Shown piece by piece: positions 49,427 through 64,000 of a stretch of 64,000 bases of DNA. The position numbers were made by a program, and so were the translations under genes. The first letter of the stretch is position 1, and each line of letters opens with the position of its first letter. The stretch is taken from assembly GCF_037975245.1 (NCBI RefSeq), contig NC_092570.1, positions 1,364,501-1,428,500 on the forward strand, given 5' to 3'. The notes beneath the pieces are model-generated. The model saw nothing but the letters and a program-made list of their open reading frames with translations, was not told the DNA's origin and did not search any database. The stretch is from Apostichopus japonicus. Its lineage: Eukaryota > Echinodermata > Holothuroidea > Aspidochirotida > Stichopodidae.

Positions 49427-52400
49427 CTGTAGAGGTAATAAAAAAGGTAAGTCACTTCAGATATTTATTTTTTAAAGTTTTATAAAGCACAGAGGGCATT
49501 TGGCACGATTAAGCACATTAATGTGATTAACACTCAAGGATGCATTCAAAGATGCACTTGCCATTTACACCGTAGAATATACACAATCTGTATTCTACGG
49601 GACGGGTGGTCCTTATCGGCTATCAAAATACATTACAATTAAAAATTCAGCTGAGAGTCATCCTTTTTTAAGAATAATTCAATTTTTACCTTTCTCTTCC
49701 TTCTCAGCGTAATCGATAGTCGTCATCAAATCTTCCTCCAAGGTTACAAAATCGTTTTTATCGAGGCGGTGTTCTTTCATTGCTTTTTTCAAGTCTGTGA
49801 TTGGTTGATCCACTCCCTGGAAAACAAAGACGTCCGAAGAACTTGAAGAGCAGAATTCATAATTTAAATGCTTAACCTCCAAGGAGATAAAAATTTTTCC
49901 TCTATTTTGGATTTTCTGTTTGTTTATAGATAAAGCAAATTAATAGAAGGTCAGACGTTTCGGTCCTAGCAAGATCTATTCTCAGCGGCTTAATGACCAA
50001 CATGTACACTGCAGTAGAAAATGTTGTAGCAAAGAGGAGGGACATTTGCTAGTAGCCTGGGTGACAAACAATAATATGTGGAAAGGGGAGAGGCGGGGGG
50101 GGGGGGGTTAGCTGTGACTCAATATTCCCTGTATTCCTTCATAATCCTACTCACCGTGATTTATTTCCCTTTTTGTACAGAGTCAATAAACATATTGTTG
50201 AGGTGGTAATGGTATGATAAGGGGTTTGTAATAACTCCCGGGGTCTATTGATCCAATTTCATAAGCTAACAAAGAAACTGACAAACAAGGGAAAGAAAAA
50301 CAAAACTAGTATAGGTTACCTATGAGAGGTTAAACCTGCATTCCTTACCTCAGTGCTAAGCTTAAAAGTGCGCCAGTGAATCCCGATCGACTTCCTTGCT
50401 TGGAGGTGTTGGTGAATTTTCACGGCTTCCTCAGGGTTTATGTGTTGGCATTTCATCATTTGCCTGTGACACAAAGAATGCATGAAAAAGTCACAAAAAG
50501 TCTTTCCAAGAAAGAAAAAAAGGGTGAGGGGGGATTCTAAAACCAACAAAAAGCAAAGAACGGTTATTTCAAAGAAACGTTGCTATTTGGTCACAATTTC
50601 TGATAAAATTTGTCAAACCAATTAAAGCAAGATGGCAAATAAAACTAAAGAACGAAGAAAATCTAACCCGCCTTCTTGTATTGACTAACCCTAACCAGAA
50701 ATTGATATCTTTCCAACCTGAAACTCACTGATTGCCACAACCGGTCCATAAAATCCTTCAGTAAGGTGAGAAAACTAGGCATTTTAACATGATGATGCAA
50801 GTTTAATAGACTTCTAGAACATTACAAAACAGCCACAATCAACTTGTCCTGGCTACCGAACACCACTGAGTGTACAGAATCTGTTAAAGTCTGGTCAATA
50901 AAATTGAAGGATAGTTGTACTATCTTGCAATACTAGATGGCTATATTTTAACTACTATACCATATTACGTCATATAAACTTATTCAGGCAGAAAGTTAAC
51001 AAATCAAAAAGATATTGTAGGAGGCCCACATCCTTTTGTATCTGAAACTTTTGGTGGTTTCAGTCATTTTAATAGGACCTGGGATGTGGCTAATGATAAA
51101 CTTTAATCATGATAGCCCAGCTTTTTATGGGATCATACAAAGTAATTAAGAGGTTAGCCCTCACATACAGAATGCATTTTGTTTACTTCCCCATTTGTGA
51201 ATCTCAAAGAAATCTTATTCACTCAAGCAGATTAAAACTGAAAGCAGCTGAGTCACTCAGGGAAATTATTACATACATCACTACATCATCAGGAGATCAT
51301 TACACACATCATTACATCATTACATCGCTGTATCATCAATAGATCATTACACACATCATTATATAATTACATCATCACATCACTACATCATCAGGAGATC
51401 ATTACACATTACCCAAGGTGATCATTACATACCCTAGTCTGGGGCAATCGAATGTGTGAAGAAAATACTGATGTGAGCTCATTCATGATGTACAAGTTAC
51501 ACTACATACAGTGAGATAATTCCTGTTGTAAACACCCAGCCAGTGTTTACAGAATGTGAAGTCATTACCCTCATGGTTTGATGAAGAGTAACATCAACCA
51601 AGGAAAGAATGATCATGTATTAAACACCTAAGGTTTGACCGTTTCACTTGGGTCTTTTCTAAGGAACCGTTGCTAGGGAAGTACACGGAATGTGTGGCTG
51701 TGTAATGGTAGTTATATCGTTGGCTGTATAAAGGTAGTGTTTAATAAACCATCACCTTGGTTCATATGCTCCGATTGGAAGTAACGCCACATCTACTCTT
51801 CCAAACCTCTCACAGATATCGGTAAAGATCTCCTCTTGGTACCCTGTGTCACCCGCAAAGAAGACGGTGAACCTCTCGCTCTTTACGATCCACGATCCCC
51901 AGAGGGAGGTGTACCAATCATGAGGACCTCTCGCACTCCAGTGCTTGGCTGGGGTGAAGTATAACATCATGCCACACGCCGTCGATTGCCCCCACCACGT
52001 GCATTCCTTGACAACATCCTCTTTACAACCCCATTCCACAAATTTCTTCTTGAGACCCATTGGGACAAACCACTGTATGGCTGATGCTGACTTGAGAGCT
52101 GCCAGTTTCTTCACACTTGCTTTGTCCAAATGGTCGTAATGATTGTGACTTATTAACACAATGTCAATGTCAATTTTGAGTTTGGTCAAAGCTTCGGCGT
52201 CGAGAGCCGGCTTCCGGTATCGCCGATACCCTAAGACATTAGTCATACCGACTGTATCGCTGAACACCGGGTCTGTTAGGATATTCTTTCCTTCCATTTG
52301 TATCAGTAGAGAAGCATGGCCTATCCACAGAACCTGAACTTTATCTCGTGGAGGACTTTGTAATTGGCTGATTTGGTCATCGTTGAGATCTTCTACTACC

Positions 52401-55011
52401 TTCCGCTTCAGAGAAGATGGAGTCACTGCTGGTTCTCCAGCCTCTGGGTTACCATTATCACTCGGAGGCTGCATTTCCATACTCTCATCTCTAGGAAGTC
52501 CCGATTCCACAGTATCATCTGAACTTTGACCCTTTTAACAATGGAAAACACAAAAGATACATTTTATTAAAAGAGTATACATTTTTATAGATAAACTATA
52601 ATCTCAGAATCTGTGTGTTAAACTACACCGGTTAGTACTGGGAAATACTACATAGCGTTCATATTAAATGTTCATTGAACTGGTTTCCTGACTGAATCTG
52701 ATGGTACTGTAAGTGGAGGGAGAGGAGGATTTGGAGGAGGAGGAGGAGGAGGAGGAGGAGGAGGAGGTGGTGGAGGAGGAGGGGGAGGAGGTGGAGGAGG
52801 AGGAGGAGAAGGTGGAGGAGGAGGAAAGTGGACTAGTTATGATATGCAACCGGCTACATTGCTACATGTTATTTTGGCATGTCGATAATTACATCTAAAC
52901 TCTGCTTGGTAATCATGAACTGGAAGTAAGGAATATTGGATAATACCAACAAGACAATTTACTGTTCATCCATAAAACAAAAGAGTGTTTTAGAAATGAG
53001 TGTATCATACTTAACTTTTTTCAACAGTTACTTTAGAAGATGTTTCTGTTACTTTAAAACCTTTGCACTGTGTAAGTATCCTGTATGTAGCACTAGAGCC
53101 ATTTCAACTTATCAACATCTTCATGTATCCATGACAACACATACATCGCATTTGATTACTGCACCCACTAATAACCTCATGTCCCACCGTGATGCATGTA
53201 GTGTATTAACATAGTTCTAATTTGCATAATACCTCCATGTCACCAGTACTTTATGTTACTTTGACTGTGCATATAATACATCAGTACACCTCCTAAGTTC
53301 CTAACAGACCACACGTGTATTTGTTCTCTCTTGTGCTTATAGTTGTGTTAGTATAGCAAAGCCCCGGTGAAGACAAGACAATGCACTTCTCTGAAAGTGT
53401 CATACATTCCCATGGAAATGGAAATCAATGCAGTACATCATGACCTTGAGCTTATATGTATTAACCCACAGAGCATGCAATGTAGTATATTTAAACAAAC
53501 ATCATGCACAAAGAAACGACTGATGTTGGTAATCTGACCTAGTTTTGAATGAGGTGTAACAAAAGTGTTAAACACCACCATCGATCCCAGAAAATACAGA
53601 CACAGCTTTCAATCATCAGTAAATAGACACTAGTGTACAGTCAGTACATGCAGCTACGGTCAATACCAACAACACAGTGTACATAGCAGTGATGGACATC
53701 TCAGGTCCAGATAAAAGATAACAAGGTTTCACGTTTCATTACTGTCTGCATTTTGTAGCGACAAGAAAAATTTCACTTGCAAGCAATAGAGAGTTAAGTT
53801 TTTGCAGAGAGCGGCACGCAGTTTGGGGCGAGTCTTCAATGCCTTTAAGGATTTGATTAACAATTTCTATCAATGAATGATCAAAATCACTCAACTGTAT
53901 TCTAATTTTAATATGTGTAGTTCCTCAGAAAGGTAATGATCTCAAAATGTTTTTTGTTCTGTGCCTACGCAACCTACAATTGGGCAGAATTTGACCACAA
54001 AATGTCTGCCTTGTCAATTTCTTTTCATACCCCTAAAATGACAGATTCGTCGATAAGCTAACTCAGTGTAGTATTAAATATATGTACATCCATTGGCTTT
54101 GGATGCTGTTTGCTATGCTCTGAGCCTCTAAGCTCAGACAGGTCAGGTCTCAGACAGCAGTGGTATTATATTGAGGTAATTTTGGTTATTTTAGGGAGTA
54201 AGAATTCCAAATGCTGGGGGGAGGATGTTGAAAGCTTATAAAAACACAATTTGATCAACATAAACTTGAAAAGGATTAAAACTCATCAAATATGTAACTC
54301 TGCTTGACTGCCAAAAGTTTAGGTTACCTGCTTTATCATTAGTAAAGTTTGAAGGTGCATCAATTACGAAGGTGCATCAATTATGAAGCCTTTACTATAT
54401 CTAAATTATACTTACCTTATAAAGGTATGCACTCAACATTGCCGAAACATTTTGGCCATTTATTTTAGATGGATCAAAAATTTTAAATTGCCATCTAGCA
54501 GGATTGTGGTAACTTTTTCCCATGAAAGTATCCTGGATCTGCGGCACAATCGAGGACTCCTCATGTCTGTTTCCATCTGGTGACGCCATGGTCAAAAGGT
54601 GAAAAACTGAGGCTTGCTGTAAATGGAATGTTAAGATGTTTTCTGGTTAGTATACTCATACAGTTTCAAATGTAACTCATTATGACGCAATGAACTTGAA
54701 ATTTTTTCACGCATCCACTCTTTCTCTACTCATGAGTCATGGTTATTACTGTATCTGTGATGTCATAGTGCCACTAGGACGTCAGGTACCTGAAACCAAT
54801 ACTTCTTTCTCTCTGTTTCTCTCTAATTCCCATTGTAAAGGTTAGATTCAGGGCTATTGTAATAAATAATTATTGAAGGAAAATAAAATAAATGATGCTT
54901 AAAATAAAGCTTTTCCGAGGGGGGTGGGGGTGTTAAGGATAACAGAACCTATCTTCTAAAAAAGGGCAATTTTCTTACCTTGTTTTTGGAGAGGGTTGGG
55001 GCAGGGACCAT
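48045..55011 (-). CDS. NAPEPLD: Predicted NAPE-PLD/LRAT fusion protein (six coding exons, 877 aa)
   Basis: Exons: 55011-54979, 54616-54416, 52531-51756, 50463-50349, 49816-49690 and 49426-48045. All junctions are GT/AG and all phases fit. ATG 55011 has a strong context (GGCGCCATGG). Residues 1-140 are poorly conserved. Residues 140-415 are a metallo-beta-lactamase NAPE-PLD: WIGHASLLIQMEG, SHNHYDHLD (His207, His209, Asp211, His212), FTPAKHW (His275), FFAGDTGY (Asp306), QHINPEEAV (His344) and IGIHW (His366). These are the family's zinc ligands plus the conserved QH. NAPE-PLD releases N-acylethanolamines from NAPE at membranes. Exon 5 ends AAG-GTAAAA in phase 1; exon 6 opens in the same phase into the LRAT half. 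The exon 5-6 join is the key inference. The first acceptor of exon 3 (TTAAAAG) is the weakest site. Introns contain repeats (R2 copy 2, GGA array, a hammerhead-like fragment). Confidence 0.82.
49949..50000 (-). repeat. Fragment related to the palindrome arm at 4554-4623
   Basis: On the minus strand it reads CTGAGAATAGATCTTGCTAG, then GACCGAAACGTC. The hammerhead-like core is altered here. It lies in the intron between exons 4 and 5 of the fusion gene. Confidence 0.6.
51260..51420. repeat. CATCATTACA-rich simple repeat
   Basis: GATCATTACACACATCATTA and close variants repeat irregularly within intron 3 of the fusion gene. The rest of that intron (50464-51755) shows no other feature. Confidence 0.65.
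52713..52830. repeat. (GGA)n polypurine tract
   Basis: GGA/GGT trinucleotides in intron 2 of the fusion gene. The poly-Glu and poly-Ser ORFs here are artefacts. Confidence 0.95.
53515..53852 (+). repeat. Dispersed repeat R2, copy 2
   Basis: Same orientation and block order as 38276-38630, with indels. It sits in intron 2 of the fusion gene, antisense to it. Confidence 0.75.
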
Positions 55012-55571
55012 GGCGCCGAATGGAATTACTTATTAGCAATGCCAATAGAACCAGGCTAGCCTAATTTACATACATTAGACCTAGCCTAAGCCTTTGTAAA
55101 CCGTTTGAGTGATGCCTGTACCATCCAGACGCGACAATACAACAACAGTTGGAGGCAGTACAAACTTCTTTCCGTAAACTTTTTCTACTTCTAAATCTGT
55201 GAGCATATTTATGACTACAGTCTTGATATTCTGACCATAAAAAGTTGCAGAAATATGTTGAATGGTAAGAAATGAAGAAAGAGAAAAATACTACCTATAT
55301 ACCTACCAACACTTTATTCGGGAGAAGACGTAATCTATTGCGCAATCAGTGGAAATTCCCTTTTGGGAAGACGTACGTCATATTAATTGAACTACTTCAA
55401 TTGGTTATCTAGAGTTGTGCAAGTCAAAGTTCGTTCTATTAGACGATCAACAGGGTTTATCGAAGGCGATAAAATCTGGTCAATGATAAACCAGGCTCAT
55501 CGACCGATTAATCCAACCGAGACTGATAAACCTCGCATTTCCATAAACATATGTTTCTCACTCGATACACC

Positions 55572-56617
55572 CAGGGGCGTAGCGGGGGTTTTTGTTGGAT
55601 TTTTTTGTGGATATTTTGATTTGCCGACGGATCTGGAAGTGGTGACTGAAATGGGGGAGGGGTCTAAGGGGAGGGGGTCCCCCTCCCCTTTGGAAAATTT
55701 TTAGTTTTGAAACGTCCTTAGATGCAGTCTGGTGCATACTTTAAGTCAAATTTGATTTGCCGACCGATTTGGAAGTGGTGACTGAAATGGGGGAGGGGTC
55801 TTAGGGGAGGGGGTCTACCCCTCCCCTTTGGAAAATTTTTAGTTTTGAAACGCCCTTAGATGCAATCTGGTGCATATTTTAAGTCAAATTTGATTTGCCG
55901 ACGGATCTGGAAGTGGTGACTGAAATGGGGGAGGGGTCTAAGGGGATTAGGTGTCCCCTACCCTTTTGGAAAATTTTTAGTTTTTGAAACGTCCTTAGAT
56001 GCAATCTGGTTCATATTTTAAGTCAAATTTGATTTGCCGACGGATCTGGAAGTGGTGACTGAAATGGGGGAGGGGTCTAAGGGTAGGGGGTCTACCCCTC
56101 CCCTTTGGAAAATTTTTAGTTTTGAAACGCCCTTAGATGCAATCTGGTGCATATTTTAAGTCAAATTTGATTTGCCGACGGATCTGGAAGTGGTGACTGA
56201 AATGGGGGAGGGGTCTAAGGGGATTAGGTGTCCCCTACCCTTTTGGAAAATTTTTAGTTTTTGAAACGTCCTTAGATGCAATCTGGTTCATATTTTAAGT
56301 CAAATTTGATTTGCCGACGGATCTGGAAGTGGTGACTGAAATGGGGGAGGGGTCTAAGGGTAGGGGGTCTACCCCTCCCCTTTGGAAAATTTTTAGTTTT
56401 GAAACGTCCTTAGATGCAATCTGGTGCATATTTTAAGTCAAATTTGGCACGGAAGAAGCTCCCGTTCTCCTTTTCTCTATTCAGCTTTCCTTCTTTCTTC
56501 CCCTTCCGCTCTCTTCACCTTTTCTCCTTTTGCCGACAGACCCAAAATTTGCCGACAGCGACCAAATTATTGGGGGGGGTGTGACACCCCCCACACCCCC
56601 CGCTCGCTACGCCCCTG
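55572..56617. mobile_element. Non-autonomous hAT-type element, 1046 bp, with perfect 8-bp target duplication
   Basis: Ends CAGGGGCGTAGCG and CGCTACGCCCCTG are inverted repeats. The flanks GATACACC at 55564-55571 and 56618-56625 are identical. An 8-bp target duplication with CA-starting ends points to the hAT superfamily. The body is mostly a tandem array of about 139-bp units; no transposase is encoded. Confidence 0.85.
55612..56450 (+). repeat. 139-bp tandem array with two-unit higher-order pattern inside the hAT element
   Basis: GATTTGCCGACGGATCTGGA-type starts recur near 55617, 55755, 55893, 56032, 56170 and 56309. Units 3 and 5 share GGGGATTAGGTGTCCCC and units 4 and 6 share GGGTAGGGGGTCTACCCC. 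The dimer has therefore been amplified as a block. Confidence 0.85.
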
Positions 56618-56625
56618 GATACACC

Positions 56626-59600
56626 CGCTTGTTGGCATGTACGGTTACCGCCCGAAAAAAAACCCAGTTGGCATAAAGGCTAACCTGGTGCATTGGTTTT
56701 GGTGTCCACAGACTTGGCGAGCAAATAAAAATGGTATTTAATATTTGTAGTTGGATCAAATTTGTGCTACTATCAAACAAATCTTGGTACAATTTACTCG
56801 GCAAAACACTATAGCCATTTAGCAAGTTTCCTCCCTAGAAGTCTTTTCCAAGTTCGCCCTGTTGACATTATCAAAGCTAATATGCTTGATGAATTCCATG
56901 TTTCACCCCACTTCATTCATGAATAATGTCTCTTTTTCAATTTGGAGAGTTTGTGTTTTTGTCCTGTGATTTGTGCCCAACTTTGTCCATCATAATCGTT
57001 ATGATTCTCGCACCGAGTATTGGAGAGAACTGGACGAAACGACAGGGGGTTGGGTCTTTTGGGAGGGGGGGGGGGAGGCAGTGAGCTATAGTCTCAGGAA
57101 GCATTGGATAAGTATACTGCATTAGCATTTGCATATTAGGTAGCATTATTAATTGCATATTAGGAAAACTTACAACTTTAAAAATTTGGTCATAGGACAC
57201 AATTGTTTCCCAGGGCCAGACTTGGCTCTCAACACACAAGTTAAACAGCCAAAAGAGGTGCTAATTAATCTTTCACTTCCTCCAGTCCTCTTTGCCTTTA
57301 CGTTAACCTCTTTTGACTGATTCTATTCCAACAATTAGAAAGGAAAAAGGATGATGACCTCAGAGGATAGTTTTCATTATTGTCAACAATTTATTAACAG
57401 AGATAAAAAAAAAAGAGTCAAATAACAATTTTACTAAATGCAGTAATTTTTACAAATATGCACCTTTAATTATATCAAGTATTCATTTCATCTTTTTCAG
57501 TTGAAAACTTCAAAACTGATCCCCACCAATGATCTCTTAGGATGCAAGTATCAACTTTGAAGAAAAGAGGTTTCCTTTGATGAGCATGTATGTGATCGAG
57601 GGAGGGTGGATGGGTGGAAAATGGAGAGTGTATAAAAAACCCTAAGTTCTGGTAACAACTTATATTAATTGTGAACACAACTGAGATGGTAAGACCAGAT
57701 ATTAAAACGTTGAACTAAATGACATCTAGTTATATTCTTGACTTGAGTCAGTTTGCCATCTCTATCAGGAATTGAGCTCCATTAACTTTTAACATCTTTC
57801 AAACAGATGGATCTATAATGTAACCACATTTCATACCATGTCCCCCCCTTGACAAACAGAGAGACCAAAACTATTCCCCAATTTTTTTAGATTCATCTTG
57901 TTCATATTTACTTACTCATAGTTTTTTATTCAATACAGCAAATGTGTGACTTGAGTCATACCTTTTCACAGTACTACTTGATGATGTCACTACTTGATGT
58001 CATATCTACAATTAGATATGTATTTGAAACAGTACACAGTAACATCGCCTCCACTTTTAGAAGTTGTATAACATCTCGCTGCTACTAGATCTGCGGCAGT
58101 ATTCAGTGGTAGATTTAGGATTCCTTGGAAGAGATGGCCCTGGCCGGACAAGTTTCAGTAGATGGACATTATACAAATAGCGGTGCATAGGAAAACATCA
58201 TTGACAATTAGGGCACGCCTGCAGGCATCCCAAACTAAGTACTTTGTTCTGAATAAAGATTTTGTTTGTCGTTGATTTAGAGGGAAGGTGTGGGTCCTTT
58301 CCTTGGATTCTATCATGGTACTGATAATTTGATACTATCTTTCTCTACATTTCTAAAAATGTGAAACATATCATGAGAAGTGAAAGGGTTCCAGCACCTT
58401 CAGAAATGACTGAACAACACATGAGGGTCTTATACCAGAGGTGAAATCCCCCCGCCCCCTCCCATCCTGTTTCTGTAAACACTTTCCCAGCCACCACTGG
58501 AGCATGCAAGACACAGATACACTAGCATCACAGGAACTAATGATTTCTACAGCAACCAGATATCCAAATGTTAAACTGCATGCATCAATATTGTTCAACT
58601 GCAAAAGAATCTTCAGGGACATGACTTTTGGGTTCAGGCTTTTGGTCTTACACAGAGAAAAGCTTCCTATTCAGTACCAGCCTGACAGATGACATACACA
58701 CCAAACAATGACAAAACGGTTTCCATCAATCCAATGAGATATTTTATTTACACATTTGAGCTCTATCATTGTGAGGCTGTGAACCCTCAACATCGCCCAC
58801 CTCTACATGCCATCCACCCACTCCCCTCTAAAACTAAAAAGTTTTTTTTCATTTCCTTAAAGCTAGGTTTGGTTGTGTTTGTAACACCAACCTTAGGTTC
58901 CACTCCATACCATTAAAGAAATATAAACTTGTTGTGATGAATTGGACAAAATCGTTTGTATCACCAGCTTCTTAACTCCGTTACCAGTAAATTCAGCTTG
59001 ACCAATCAAGCTTTCAATATCATCTGTATTTTGCTCTTTGTAAGTTTAACACTAAACCCTTTGCATTTGCTCCAGATCTTTGTAAACCAATGCAATCATA
59101 AGTAACACCGTATATGTACTGCTCTATTACTGATAAAAAGAAACAAAGTTATCCCATGTCTTCATTTGATTCCTTGCAGATTTTACAATCCGTAATACTA
59201 GGTAGGTAGTTTAAAAAACACAAAAACGTGAAAAATCGGTGACAAATACCACGGCTGGTGCAAAGTTATCTTGTCAACATTTCCGTAAACACCTTAAAAA
59301 GTTATGAAAACACGTCATTGGTTAAATCCATCACAGAACTGCATCATTGCATCAAAAATCATATGGAATACGACTTAAGTACTTTGAGTTTATAATGCTT
59401 GTGTTTTGTCCCATCACATAAAATAATGCTGATGACAGTACATTTTAATCAGATCCTTCATAAATGCTCTCAAAATGATAACACTTGACACTAGTATTGA
59501 TTTGAGCAGGTTTCCCTTTGAAACAATTCCCATCCCCACCCAACTCACCCCGAACCACCCCCACCCAGCCCTTCCACACTCTTGACCCCCTCCACATACA

Positions 59601-59960
59601 GACTTTGAAAACGACTAGCAACAAATTTGTTAGAAAATTCTCTGTACAAAACCATTTAGGAGAAGAGATGACTGCTTATAATATTTCAACAGACTTGATA
59701 TCACCTGCCAACCTTTGGATGGACTACTCCTCCTCCTTCTGGTCATACCCCGTTTCAGTCATCTATCTTGTGACTTGACCTTATTCTGCTCTGTATCAAA
59801 CTAAAAGAAAATACTTCTCTTGATGAACGATCGTATCTACAAGACTTTACAGAAGATCTCAACCTACCCTTCGGGAACCCTGAAGGATTCTACCTCAAAC
59901 GGTCAAGTTTGTCATTCCTCCGACTTAATAATAACAACAGAGGTTCGCTCTCTTCAAAAC
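56626..59960. other. Intergenic; no gene recognised
   Basis: Stop-rich on both strands. A G run lies at 57062-57076. The right part next to 59961 should contain the 3' UTR of U2SURP on the minus strand. Short ORFs here have no protein-like signature. Confidence 0.45.

Positions 59961-64000
<4,040 letters not shown>

Noticed and set aside
49679-49816. NAPE-PLD gene ending at the stop at 49679 without the LRAT exon
   Set aside because: Possible as an alternative transcript, but a good donor precedes the stop, the downstream exon fits in phase, and the LRAT exon has no start codon of its own.
52664-52898. Poly-Glu and poly-Ser ORFs
   Set aside because: (GGA)n tract inside an intron of the fusion gene.

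Overview
This is a eukaryotic, intron-containing, AT-rich and very repeat-rich window. It looks like a marine invertebrate deuterostome, most likely an echinoderm and possibly a sea cucumber. That is inference, from metazoan gene content (EFHC2, CMC4, U2SURP, NAPE-PLD/LRAT enzymes), intronless class A GPCR paralogues, tRNA-headed SINEs and the general repeat style. I could not run a database search. Exon models below were built by hand from homology, GT/AG sites and codon phase.

Layout. 1-3203 (-): first five coding exons of an EFHC2 orthologue. 3922-5449 (+): complete two-exon CMC4, divergent from EFHC2 across about 0.7 kb. 5450-7718: decayed transposons and a 35-bp minisatellite. 7719-8831 (-): first of three related intronless GPCRs. 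8832-29039: a repeat landscape with a 3-kb direct duplication (13107-16120 and 17406-20465), a 1.1-kb tetranucleotide array, minisatellites and a broken non-LTR reverse transcriptase. 29040-36925 (+): GPCR2 and GPCR3, products of a segmental duplication, with LINE remnants between them. 41620-43020 (-): a stand-alone tandem-LRAT protein. 48045-55011 (-): the most striking locus. 59961-64000 (-): last seven exons of U2SURP, the first of them only 5 bases.

The main discovery candidate is 48045-55011. Five exons encode a NAPE-PLD-type metallo-beta-lactamase phospholipase with all expected zinc ligands. The fifth ends at a good donor in phase 1. The next good acceptor, 263 bp downstream, opens in the matching phase into a 459-residue exon carrying a CxC...CxxC knuckle, a degenerate LRAT-like module and an intact LRAT (PLAAT-like) domain. 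That exon has no ATG for about 320 codons, so it needs an upstream exon. The predicted 877-residue protein would join an NAPE-hydrolysing enzyme to a family that includes NAPE-making acyltransferases. A paralogue of the LRAT half stands alone 5 kb downstream on the same strand.

The GPCRs form a second story. GPCR2 and GPCR3 are nearly identical on the cytoplasmic side but differ in extracellular-facing patches. All three lack the usual Cys in TM3.
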